Below, one piece after another: positions 10,342 through 17,809 of a DNA stretch of 60,723 nucleotides; position 1 is the first letter of the stretch, and each line of letters begins with the position of its first letter. The notes below the pieces were generated by a model. It was not told where the DNA came from. It made no database searches and saw only the letters and a list, made by a program, of their open reading frames with translations. The DNA is from Xanthomonas cassavae CFBP 4642 (GTDB lineage Bacteria > Pseudomonadota > Gammaproteobacteria > Xanthomonadales > Xanthomonadaceae). Position numbers and translations under genes: made by a program. Location: positions 2,343,926 to 2,404,648 of the forward strand of contig NZ_CM002139.1 of assembly GCF_000454545.1 (NCBI RefSeq), read 5' to 3'.

Positions 10342-10388
10342 ATCACTCCAAAACCGATCGTTCGTCGATCGCGTCGTGGAGTTGACTG

Positions 10389-10408
10389 CCGCGGCATCCG
10401 TGCCGCGG
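10389..10408 (-). terminator. Hairpin just after cheA
   Basis: A perfect 8-bp stem CCGCGGCA / TGCCGCGG with loop TCCG lies 10 bp past the cheA stop codon. It is not followed by a T-run, so it may act with the hairpin at 10316-10341. Confidence 0.4.
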
Positions 10409-10418
10409 TGGTATTGCC

Positions 10419-12419
10419 TTACGCGGCCTGCGGCACCTTCAACGAGCGCACCAGCCCGCCGATGTCCACGATCAGCGACACACGACCATCGCCGAGGATG
10501 GTGGCACCGGAGACGCCGGGGATGCGGCGGTAGTTGTTCTCGATGTTCTTGACCACCACCTGCTGCTGGCCGAGCAGTTCGTCCACTTCCAGCGCGATCT
10601 TCTGGCCGTCGCCTTCGACCACCACCACCAGCGATTCCTTGGAGGACTGCTGCCCGCCGAAGCCGTAGTAGTTGGTGAGCGAGAGGATCGGTAGATACTC
10701 GCCACGCACCCGCAGCACCCGGCCGTCGCCCGCCATCGAGCGGACATCTTCCGGCGCCGGCTGCAGTGCTTCGAGCACGTAGGACAGCGGCAGGATCAGC
10801 GTTTCGCCGGCGACCGAGACGGTCATGCCGTCGAGGATGGCCAGGGTCAGCGGCAGGCGGATCAACACGCGGGTCCCGCTGCCGGCGTTGCTTTCCAGCT
10901 GTACTTCGCCACCCAGGCCCTGGATATTGCGGCGAACCACGTCCATGCCCACACCACGACCGGACAGGTCGGTGACGGCATCGGCGGTGGAGAAGCCCGG
11001 CGCGAAGATCAGGTCCCACACCTGCGAATCGGTCGGGTTATCCGGCACGGCGATACCGCGTTCGGCGGCCTTTTCCAGGATCTTGGCGCGATTGAGGCCA
11101 CGGCCGTCGTCGCTGACTTCGATCACGATGTGGCCGCCCTGGTGCGAGGCCGCCAGGGTGATCGTGCCGGTTTCTTCCTTGCCCGCGGCGCGGCGCGCAT
11201 CGGGCATTTCCAGACCGTGGTCGATGGAGTTGCGCACCAGATGGACGAGCGGGTCGGCGATCTTTTCGATCAGCCCCTTGTCCAGCTCCGTGCTTTCGCC
11301 AATCGTGCGCAGGCGGACCTGCTTGCCGAGCCGGCTGGAGAGGTCGCGCACCAAGCGCGGGAAGCGGCGGAACACCGCGTCCACCGGCAGCATGCGCACG
11401 CCGATGACCGCTTCCTGCAGATCGCGGGTGTTGCGCTCGAGCAGGTCCAGGCCGGCGAACAACTGTTCGGCATGTGCCGGGTCCAGGCCGGTGGAGACCT
11501 GCTTGAGCATGGCCTGCGTAATGACCAACTCGCCGACCAGATTGATCAGTGCATCGACCTTGTCCACGCTGACGCGGATGGAGCTTTCGGCCTCTGCGGC
11601 GGCCGCCTTGGCCGGCGTTGCGGCAGCGGCAACGGGTTCAGCAGCGGCAGCGACCGGTGCAACGGCGGCCACTGGCGCGGCGGCTTCCACCGCCAGGCTC
11701 GGTGGCGGGCCGGGGACCGCCATCGGACGGATGTCCAGCTCGCAATCGTCCACCACCCAGGCGAAGGTGTCTTCGATCTTGCTGCGCGGAATCTTGCCGA
11801 TCAGGCCCAGATCCCACGCCAGATAGGCTTCCAGCGGGTCGATGTTTTCAAAGCCCGGCATGCGCTCCAGGCGCGCGGCGATCTGCAGCGGGCCCAGATG
11901 CTCCAGCTCGCGGATGATGCGCAGCGGGTCGTTGCCGCTCATGAACAGCGACGGCGCCGGGGTGAAACCGATGTGCCAGGCTTCGGGTTCTTCTTCCTTG
12001 GGCTTGGCCACCACCGCGGCGGCCGGCGCTTCGCCGGCCAGCACCGCGTTGAGGCGGGTATGCACGGCCTTGACCGCGGCCGGGTCGGCCGGGGTGCCGT
12101 GTTCGGCTTCGCGTAGCAGGGCGCGCAGCACGTCGACCGAGCCCAGCATGGCATCGACCGCATTGGCTTCGAGCTGGCGCTTGTTGGAGCGCAGCTCGTC
12201 CAGCAGCGTTTCCAGCACGTGGGTCAGGCCGGCAACGGCCTCGAACCCGAAGGTGGCAGCGCCGCCCTTGATGGAGTGCGCGGCGCGGAACACCGAGTTG
12301 ATGATTTCCGGGTCGCGGTTGCCCTCTTCAAGGGACAACAGCCCGGCCTCCATCGCGTCGAGCCCTTCACGGCTTTCCTCGAAAAAGGTGGCGTGGAAAC
12401 GTTGCAGGTCCATGCTCAT
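10419..12419 (-). CDS. cheA: Chemotaxis histidine kinase CheA
   Basis: A 666-residue cytoplasmic kinase that autophosphorylates and passes phosphate to CheY. The Hpt domain carries the phospho-acceptor in FRAAHSIKGGAATFG (H48). A middle region with an Ala/Pro/Val-rich linker (about residues 235-275) follows. The dimerisation helix pair begins near INLVGELVITQAML. The ATP-binding domain has HLVRNSIDHGLE (N box), EVSDDGRGL (G1) and LSGRGVGMDVV (G2). The C-terminal CheW-like domain ends GDGRVSLIVDIGGLVRSL. It is the last gene of the motC-to-cheA run, 33 bp after cheY. Either of two ATGs (12419 or 12413) could start it. All key catalytic motifs are present. Confidence 0.96.
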   Translation of the reverse strand: MSMDLQRFHATFFEESREGLDAMEAGLLSLEEGNRDPEIINSVFRAAHSIKGGAATFGFEAVAGLTHVLETLLDELRSNKRQLEANAVDAMLGSVDVLRALLREAEHGTPADPAAVKAVHTRLNAVLAGEAPAAAVVAKPKEEEPEAWHIGFTPAPSLFMSGNDPLRIIRELEHLGPLQIAARLERMPGFENIDPLEAYLAWDLGLIGKIPRSKIEDTFAWVVDDCELDIRPMAVPGPPPSLAVEAAAPVAAVAPVAAAAEPVAAAATPAKAAAAEAESSIRVSVDKVDALINLVGELVITQAMLKQVSTGLDPAHAEQLFAGLDLLERNTRDLQEAVIGVRMLPVDAVFRRFPRLVRDLSSRLGKQVRLRTIGESTELDKGLIEKIADPLVHLVRNSIDHGLEMPDARRAAGKEETGTITLAASHQGGHIVIEVSDDGRGLNRAKILEKAAERGIAVPDNPTDSQVWDLIFAPGFSTADAVTDLSGRGVGMDVVRRNIQGLGGEVQLESNAGSGTRVLIRLPLTLAILDGMTVSVAGETLILPLSYVLEALQPAPEDVRSMAGDGRVLRVRGEYLPILSLTNYYGFGGQQSSKESLVVVVEGDGQKIALEVDELLGQQQVVVKNIENNYRRIPGVSGATILGDGRVSLIVDIGGLVRSLKVPQAA

Positions 12420-12452
12420 GGGCGTGAGATCCGATGGTGAAGCGAGTAAGGG

Positions 12453-12818
12453 TTAACCGAGAACTTTCTGCACGGTGGCGATCAGCTGTTCTGGATTGAA
12501 CGGCTTGACCAGCCAACCGGTGGCACCGGCCGCCTTGCCTTCGGACTTCTTGTCGGCCGCCGATTCGGTGGTGAGCATCAGCATCGGGGTAAACTTGTAG
12601 TCCGGCAGCTGGCGCAGCTCGCGGATCAGCGAGATGCCGTCCATGTTGGGCATGTTCACGTCGGTCACCACCGCATTGAAGCGCTGGCCCTTCGCGCGGC
12701 CCAGCGCAACGGCGCCGTCTTCGGCTTCTTCGACGGCAAAGCCGGCAGAGGTGAGGGCGAAAGAGACCATCTGGCGCATCGACGCCGAATCGTCCACCAC
12801 CAAGATACGTGCGCTCAT
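12453..12818 (-). CDS. cheY: Chemotaxis response regulator CheY
   Basis: A 121-residue single receiver domain. Acid-pocket residues D9/D10 (LVVDDS), phospho-acceptor D53 (VVTDVNMPNMDG), the Thr switch in MLTTES and the conserved lysine in WLVKPFNP (K105) are all visible. There is no output domain, so it fits the diffusible messenger between CheA and the flagellar switch. The start overlaps the STAS gene stop by 4 bp (ATGA), giving translational coupling, and cheA follows closely. Confidence 0.95.
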   Translation of the reverse strand: MSARILVVDDSASMRQMVSFALTSAGFAVEEAEDGAVALGRAKGQRFNAVVTDVNMPNMDGISLIRELRQLPDYKFTPMLMLTTESAADKKSEGKAAGATGWLVKPFNPEQLIATVQKVLG

Positions 12819-13123
12819 GCGGCGTTCTCCACAGATTTCAGGTTGTCATTGGATGCGGGAAGTCCGAGCGCGTCAGTGACGCCGAGCAGACGGGCCGCAT
12901 CTCTAAAGGTGTCGTTACAGCCATCGAATTCGGTATGCAGACCGGCCTGGCGGCGGCTCTGCACGAAGGCGCAGAGCAACTGCACGCTGGCGGTGTGGAT
13001 ACGCCGGACTTCACCGGCATCAAGCACCAGGTCGCCGTCCTGGGTGAGGAATCCGGCAAGCTTCTGCTTGAGGTCGGCGCTGGTCTCGATGCCGAGATCC
13101 TCACCCAATGTCACTGTGCTCAT
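12815..13123 (-). CDS. STAS-domain protein of the chemotaxis operon
   Basis: A 102-residue single STAS domain of the anti-sigma-factor-antagonist fold. The pattern LVLDAGEVRRIHTASVQLLCAF matches the beta-strand/loop region that in the family contains a phosphorylatable Ser/Thr (here T44 or S46). It lies between the cheW-type gene and cheY, overlapping cheY by 4 bp. Small STAS proteins recur in che operons of this type; the partner and role are not evident from sequence. Confidence 0.85.
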   Translation of the reverse strand: MSTVTLGEDLGIETSADLKQKLAGFLTQDGDLVLDAGEVRRIHTASVQLLCAFVQSRRQAGLHTEFDGCNDTFRDAARLLGVTDALGLPASNDNLKSVENAA

Positions 13124-13237
13124 TGTTGCTCCGAACGGATGGTTCTATGCGTACTAACGGCGGGGGGCGGGAAAGCTTTAACGGTGAATCGGCCAGACGC
13201 CAGATTGTGCAAGCCTGGGGTCAGGTTCACGCGCGTT

Positions 13238-14548
13238 TCAGTGCAGCAGGTGCGTGGCATCGAGCAGGATCATCGGCTGATGGCCCAGGCGCGCGACGCC
13301 GCGGAACAGGTTGTTGGAGATGCGACACAGCCGGGCGTTGTCCGGCGGTTCGATCTGCTGGTCGGTGAGGCTGGTGACGTCTTCCACGGCCGACACGCGC
13401 AAGCCCATGGTTTCGCCGTTTTCTTCCAGCACCACCACCCGCGTCTGCAGGTCCATGTCCACCGGCGATGAGCCCAGGTGGATGCCCAGATCGATCACCG
13501 GCACCACCTGACCACGCAGGTTCATGATGCCCAGCATGGCGCTGGGCGTGCCGCGCAATGGCAGCAATGGCACTGGCAGCACCACCTCCTGCACCTTGAG
13601 CAGTTCCAGCGCATAGGTCTGTTCGCCACAGCGCAGGCGCAGCCAGCGGGTGCTGCGCTCGCTGGCACGGCGCTCGGCGTGGATCTTGTCGGCCTGGCCG
13701 GGAGCCAGCAGCGCCTGCAGCCCGGTCGGTGCGATCGGCGCCGGCGCGGCACGGGCAGGTGCCGGGGCCGCGCGTGGTGGCAGCGCGGCGGGAGCTGACG
13801 CGGGCGTCGCCACCGCGACCGTTGCGGGCTCCAGCCCGAAGGCCGGGTCGGCATCCATTTCTGCCAGCAGATCGGCAGTCAGCAGGTCCACCGAAGACGG
13901 CGCGGCCCCAAAGGCGGGGTCCGCGTCCATTTCGGCCATCAGATCGGCCGTGCTCATGAACGCGCTGGGCGTGGCTGGAGCGAATGCCGGGTCTGCATCC
14001 ATCTCGGCCAGGAAATCGGCGGCGATGTCGGCAGCGCTCGGTGCGGCAACCACCGGCGGACCGAAGGCGGGGTCGGCATCCATTTCGGCCAGGAAGTCGG
14101 CAGCGATGTCTGCGGCGCTGGGCTTGGCGACGACCGGCGCGAAGGCAGGATCGGCGTCCATTTCGGCCACGAAATCGGCGGCGATGTCGTCGGCGCTGGG
14201 CTTGGCGACGACCGGCGCGAAGGCAGGATCGGCATCCATTTCGGCCAGGAAATCGGCGGCGATGTCGGCAGCACTGGGTGCGGCGACGACCGGCGCGAAG
14301 GCAGGATCGGCGTCCATTTCGGCCACGAAATCGGCGGCAATGGCCTCCGGCGTTGCGGCGACCGCAACCGGCGCGTCGGCGACAGCGACGTCGCTGTCTT
14401 CGATCGTGGCGAGCGCGGCGGCCGGCTCGGCGGCCAGGGGCACAGCGACTGGAGTGCTTGCGACGGCAGCGGGAAGCTCCACGCCGGCATCGTGCAGCAA
14501 GCCTTCCAGATAATCGTCCAGCTCACCGTTGGCGGTGTGGTTGCTCAT
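13238..14548 (-). CDS. CheW-domain protein with repetitive acidic N-terminal region
   Basis: A 436-residue cytoplasmic adaptor. The CheW domain occupies about residues 300-436 (WLRLRCGEQTYALELLKVQE, GIMNLRGQVVPVIDLGIHLG). This would couple receptors to CheA. It is preceded by about 290 residues that are Ala/Pro-rich and contain seven copies of the core AEMDADPAF at roughly residues 70-240. Ordinary CheW proteins are about 150-170 residues, so this is a large N-terminal extension. The start overlaps the ParA-like gene by 4 bp, so the two are co-translated, and the 3' neighbour is the STAS gene after 114 bp. The extension might bind the ParA-like ATPase for polar localisation, which is inference. 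Confidence 0.88.
   Translation of the reverse strand: MSNHTANGELDDYLEGLLHDAGVELPAAVASTPVAVPLAAEPAAALATIEDSDVAVADAPVAVAATPEAIAADFVAEMDADPAFAPVVAAPSAADIAADFLAEMDADPAFAPVVAKPSADDIAADFVAEMDADPAFAPVVAKPSAADIAADFLAEMDADPAFGPPVVAAPSAADIAADFLAEMDADPAFAPATPSAFMSTADLMAEMDADPAFGAAPSSVDLLTADLLAEMDADPAFGLEPATVAVATPASAPAALPPRAAPAPARAAPAPIAPTGLQALLAPGQADKIHAERRASERSTRWLRLRCGEQTYALELLKVQEVVLPVPLLPLRGTPSAMLGIMNLRGQVVPVIDLGIHLGSSPVDMDLQTRVVVLEENGETMGLRVSAVEDVTSLTDQQIEPPDNARLCRISNNLFRGVARLGHQPMILLDATHLLH
13829..14341 (-). repeat. In-frame tandem repeats encoding seven AEMDADPAF units
   Basis: Seven imperfect units encode (I)AADF(V/L)AEMDADPAF followed by a variable Ala/Pro/Val spacer. The first five units are 26-27 residues apart; the last two are shorter and diverged (LMAEMDADPAFG, LLAEMDADPAFG). 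Near-identical DNA between units suggests recent duplication and possible copy-number variation. Confidence 0.85.
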
Positions 14549-15327
14549 GCGGCTTGCTCCATACGCATCGCGTCATCGGCCAGCACCCATTCCAGCGCGC
14601 GACGATAGGCGGACAGGCCGCGGCCCTGATAGTCGCCGCCGGTGGCAGGGACGGTGAGTGCGGCGGCATTGCAGAGACGGGTGTCCATCGGAACGGCGTC
14701 TTCCCACACCACCGGGCCGTAGGTGGTCTGCATCTCTTTGAGCGTTTCGTTGCCGGCGCGGGTGCGGCGGTCGAACAGGGTCGGCAGGATCGACACTGGC
14801 AGTTCGCGGCGACGCGAGCGCTGCACCATGTCGGCGGTGCGCACCATACTGGCCAGGCCATGCAGGGCAAGGGGTTCGGCCTGGGTCGGCACCACCACGC
14901 GGTCGCAGGCGGCCAATGCGTTGATCATCAGCAGGCCGAGCGTGGGCGGGCAGTCTAGCAGGATGTAGTCGTGCTGGCCGGCGTGGCGGGTCATCGCGTT
15001 CTGCAGGGCCAAACCCAGGCCGGGCTGGTTGGCGCTGCGGCGCTCCAGCGTGGCCAGTGCGGCTTGTGCGCACACGTACGACAGGCCGGGGATGGCGCTT
15101 TCGTGTGCCAGGCTGGCCAGGTCGCTCGGTGGAGTGCCGAACAGGTCCAGCACCCCGCGCGGCGGCGGGTCGATCGCCACGCCGAAGGCGCGGGTGAGCG
15201 AGGAGTGCGGATCGAGGTCGATCAACAAGACGCGGTGGCCGAGCGCGGCCAGGCCGCGACCCAATGCCAGGGTCGTGGTGGTCTTGCCGACGCCGCCCTT
15301 TTGGTTGGCGATTGCCCAGATACGCAT
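14545..15327 (-). CDS. ParA-like ATPase of the chemotaxis operon
   Basis: A 260-residue deviant-Walker ATPase. IANQKGGVGKTT gives the P-loop, VLLIDLDPHSSLT the A' segment and YILLDCPPTLG the Walker B region. Chromosomal ParA relatives beside cheW and cheA (ParC type in vibrios) position chemoreceptor arrays at the cell pole, and this context points to the same job. There is no ParB gene nearby, which argues against a plasmid or chromosome partition role. It is followed by the CheW-type gene with a 4-bp overlap and preceded immediately by motD. Confidence 0.88.
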   Translation of the reverse strand: MRIWAIANQKGGVGKTTTTLALGRGLAALGHRVLLIDLDPHSSLTRAFGVAIDPPPRGVLDLFGTPPSDLASLAHESAIPGLSYVCAQAALATLERRSANQPGLGLALQNAMTRHAGQHDYILLDCPPTLGLLMINALAACDRVVVPTQAEPLALHGLASMVRTADMVQRSRRRELPVSILPTLFDRRTRAGNETLKEMQTTYGPVVWEDAVPMDTRLCNAAALTVPATGGDYQGRGLSAYRRALEWVLADDAMRMEQAA

Positions 15328-15328
15328 G

Positions 15329-16303
15329 TCACTGCACTCCTTGAATTACGGCGGGGACGGAACTTGTGCCGCTTTCGGTGGTGACGGCCGTTTGGCCGCC
15401 GTCAGACTTGGGAAGCTTGGGCGCCCCGGCGGCGGTCGCATGCATCTGCGATGGCGGATCGGGTGCGAGTGAGCCAGCCGAGTCAGCGAGGATGATCAAC
15501 ACCACACGCCGGTTCGCATTCCGTCCCGCCTCAGTGCTGTTATCGGCACGTGCGCGGAATTCTCCATAGCCCACCATCGCCAATCGTTGCGGGGCGATGC
15601 CGTCGTCGGCAAACAGGTGCACCACGCTGGCCGCACGGGCCGCCGACAGCTCCCAATTGGAGGGGAACTGCACGGTGGCGATGGGTTGATTGTCGGTATA
15701 GCCCTCCACGCGCACGCCGTTGGGCGCATCGCGCAGCACCGACGCCAAGGTGGACAGCGTCCCGCGGGCGCCGCCGGCCAGGGTGGCCGAGCCGGTGCCG
15801 AACAGGATGTCGCTGTTGATCTCCACCTCGATCCACAGATCGTTGCGGCGGATGGTGATGAGTTTCTTCTCGATCAGCGGCGACAGCGTCTTGCTCAGCT
15901 GTTGCTCCACCGCATCCATCTGGCGCTGCGCGCGCGCCAGCTGGGTCTGGTTGCGCAGCGACACCGGCATGCGCATCTGCGCGGCCATGGACGGCAGCAG
16001 GGTGGGGTCGGTGGGGCCGTTGGATGCGGCCATCGGCGCGCCGGCCTTGATCACCGATGGGCGGTCGTAGTCGGCGCCCAGGGTCTGGGTCTTGCCGATC
16101 TGCACCGGGCTGGCGGTGTTCGACGAACCCCCGAAGGCGCTGGTCAGCGCCTGCGCCATCACCTTGTATTTGCCCTCGTTGAGCGAGGAGATGGCGTACA
16201 TCACCACGAAGAACGCCAGCAGCAGCGTCATCAGGTCGGCATACGGAATCGCCCACGCTTCGTGGTTGCCATGGTCTTCGTGGTGTTTGCGACGGCGGGC
16301 CAT
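15329..16303 (-). CDS. motD: Flagellar stator protein MotD (MotB family)
   Basis: A 324-residue membrane-anchored stator subunit. The single N-terminal helix with the proton-channel aspartate is seen in WAIPYADLMTLLLAFFVVMYA (about residues 16-36). The OmpA-like peptidoglycan-binding domain lies at about 160-275 (DILFGTGSATLAGGA, VEGYTDNQPI, NWELSAARAASVVHLF, GRNANRRVVLIIL). It pairs with the MotC/MotA-family protein encoded just upstream. I prefer the name motD because the pair sits with che/parA genes rather than in a separate motAB locus. Confidence 0.92.
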   Translation of the reverse strand: MARRRKHHEDHGNHEAWAIPYADLMTLLLAFFVVMYAISSLNEGKYKVMAQALTSAFGGSSNTASPVQIGKTQTLGADYDRPSVIKAGAPMAASNGPTDPTLLPSMAAQMRMPVSLRNQTQLARAQRQMDAVEQQLSKTLSPLIEKKLITIRRNDLWIEVEINSDILFGTGSATLAGGARGTLSTLASVLRDAPNGVRVEGYTDNQPIATVQFPSNWELSAARAASVVHLFADDGIAPQRLAMVGYGEFRARADNSTEAGRNANRRVVLIILADSAGSLAPDPPSQMHATAAGAPKLPKSDGGQTAVTTESGTSSVPAVIQGVQ

Positions 16304-16309
16304 GACGAG

Positions 16310-17050
16310 TTAATGCAAGTAGCCTGCCAATTTCGACTCGATGTTGCGCGGGTTCTCGCCTTGCGCGATCGCGATCAGCCCTTCGATGGCCATCTCGCGC
16401 TCGTTGGTGCTGCAATGGATCACGCTCTTGAGCTTGGCGGCCACCGGCAGGAACAGCAGGTTGGCCGAGGCGATGCCGTAGATGGTGGCGGTGAACGCCG
16501 CCGCGATGCCGTGGCCGAGCATGGCCGGGTCGGCCAGGTTCTTCATCACCGCCATCAGGCCCAATACCGCGCCGATGATGCCCAGCGTGGGCGCATAGAT
16601 GCCCATGCCCTCGAACACCTTGGCCGCGGCGAGATCCTGACGCTCCTGATTGTCCACCTCGATTTCCAGCATGTGGCGCATGGCCTCCGGCTCCACGCCA
16701 TCGACCAGCATCTGCAGGCCCTTGCGCAGGAACGGGTCGTCCAGGCGCGGCAACTGGTCCTCCAGGCCCAGCAGGCCCTGGCGACGCGCGGTATTGCTCC
16801 AGTCCACGATGCGGGCGACCAACTGCGGCCGGTCGCTGGCCGGCGGCTGGATCACCCAGCGCAGGATCTTGAATGCGCGCCGGAAAACCGCCGGCGAGGT
16901 ATGCAGCAGAATCGCCGCCACCGTGCCTACGATGACGATCACGAAGGCAGCCGGCGACCACAGCGACGAAATGCCGGCGCCCTTCAATACGCTGCCGCCG
17001 ACGATCGCCACGATCGCCAGCACCAGTCCGATGATGCTGAGTCTGTCCAT
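16310..17050 (-). CDS. motC: Flagellar stator protein MotC (MotA family)
   Basis: A 246-residue polytopic stator subunit with four membrane segments: IIGLVLAIVAIVGGSVL, FVIVIVGTVAAILL, LGIIGAVLGLMAVM and FTATIYGIASANLLFLPVA. The conserved cytoplasmic loop lies between segments 2 and 3, including the residues before EGMGIYAPTLGIIG. Together with MotD it forms the ion-driven stator ring. The ATG at 17050 (MDRLSIIGLVL) is the natural family start; a longer frame upstream crosses the promoter. It is the first gene of the operon running to cheA. Confidence 0.92.
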   Translation of the reverse strand: MDRLSIIGLVLAIVAIVGGSVLKGAGISSLWSPAAFVIVIVGTVAAILLHTSPAVFRRAFKILRWVIQPPASDRPQLVARIVDWSNTARRQGLLGLEDQLPRLDDPFLRKGLQMLVDGVEPEAMRHMLEIEVDNQERQDLAAAKVFEGMGIYAPTLGIIGAVLGLMAVMKNLADPAMLGHGIAAAFTATIYGIASANLLFLPVAAKLKSVIHCSTNEREMAIEGLIAIAQGENPRNIESKLAGYLH

Positions 17051-17057
17051 GCAAGCG

Positions 17058-17084
17058 ATATCGGCGCGACCGCGGCGGACTTGA
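17058..17084 (-). promoter_or_regulatory. Sigma-28 (FliA)-type promoter of the motC-cheA operon
   Basis: Minus-strand TCAA-N15-GCCGATAT, with seven of eight -10 positions matching GCCGATAA. The -10 ends only 8 bp before the motC ATG, so transcription would begin almost at the start codon. No Shine-Dalgarno sequence is visible in that gap. Confidence 0.65.
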
Positions 17085-17809
17085 TAGACGTGCTCAGGTG
17101 AAGCGCCAGAAAGTCGTCGTTCCGGGCTGTTGGCCATTTTTGCCGGGCTTCGTTGAGGCCGCCAGCGCGGCGCGTTACCTTCCTTGCCTTAGAGAGCTTC
17201 TTGAGAAACTCGATGAGGTCTCGCTTCAGGCCCCGTTCGCCAGAGGAGCGTTGGGTGATGGTACGGCCCCGCGTCGTCCGTCAGTCACTCGCTTCGATGG
17301 GGGCGGCAGCGCGGCCGGGGATCGGCTCCTCGGCTCGGTCAGATCGGTCTGACTCGTCGCCGCGGCACATCCGTACGCCGCTTTCCGCCAATCCCCGGCC
17401 ACGCCGTCGCCTCGGCGAGTCGTTGTGCACGGCGAGCGTGCCGTCAGCGCCGACACCGCGGCGCGGCTTGCACGCCACTTCAGTGGCGATGCAGCGTCCT
17501 GGCTGGCGCTACAGGCCAGCTACGATCTGAAGACCTTGCCCAACAGCAGCGAGATCGAGCGCAAGGTGCGGCCCCGCGTGGTGGCGTAGGGGCCGGCCGG
17601 TTCACCGACTGGCACGCAGGATGCCCGCGCCTGCCCGGCATGCACATCAAGCGCTTGACCGCTCACGCCAGCGTAGCGAGCACGACGCTGCTTGAGAACC
17701 TGGGCGCTTGTGCCACGTTCGCACTGCGCAGCATTCCCGCAGGCATTGCGTGTGGATGGGGCGAACCAAGCGCCTCACATCCCAGAGTCGATCGGTAAGA
17801 GGCTTGCGC
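17085..17809. other. Intergenic region with a higA-like remnant
   Basis: About 725 bp between the mot/che operon and the TonB-dependent receptor gene. Apart from the higA-like fragment at 17425-17589 I see no coding sequence; other frames are short and compositionally shadow-like. It separates two unrelated minus-strand units and may be a scar of accessory-DNA turnover. Confidence 0.5.
17425..17589 (+). pseudogene. HigA-family antitoxin C-terminal fragment
   Basis: The plus-strand frame reads VHGERAVSADTAARLARHF, then SWLALQASYDLKTL and SEIERKVRPRVVA before TAG at 17587-17589. This is the typical C-terminal half of HigA/VapI-type antitoxins (helix 4-5 region plus the W-x-x-LQ-x-x-YDL motif). 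The N-terminal half of the helix-turn-helix is not continuous upstream. PLSAN and PRRV-like pieces occur in other frames just before it, suggesting frameshifts. No HigB toxin gene was recognised. Confidence 0.55.

Noticed and set aside
10316..10408. Riboswitch between cheA and the receptor gene
   Set aside because: Only two simple hairpins are visible; no conserved riboswitch core was recognised.
14545..15327. ParA-like gene as sign of a plasmid or partition locus
   Set aside because: No parB or parS-like repeats nearby; it is embedded in and overlapping with the che operon.
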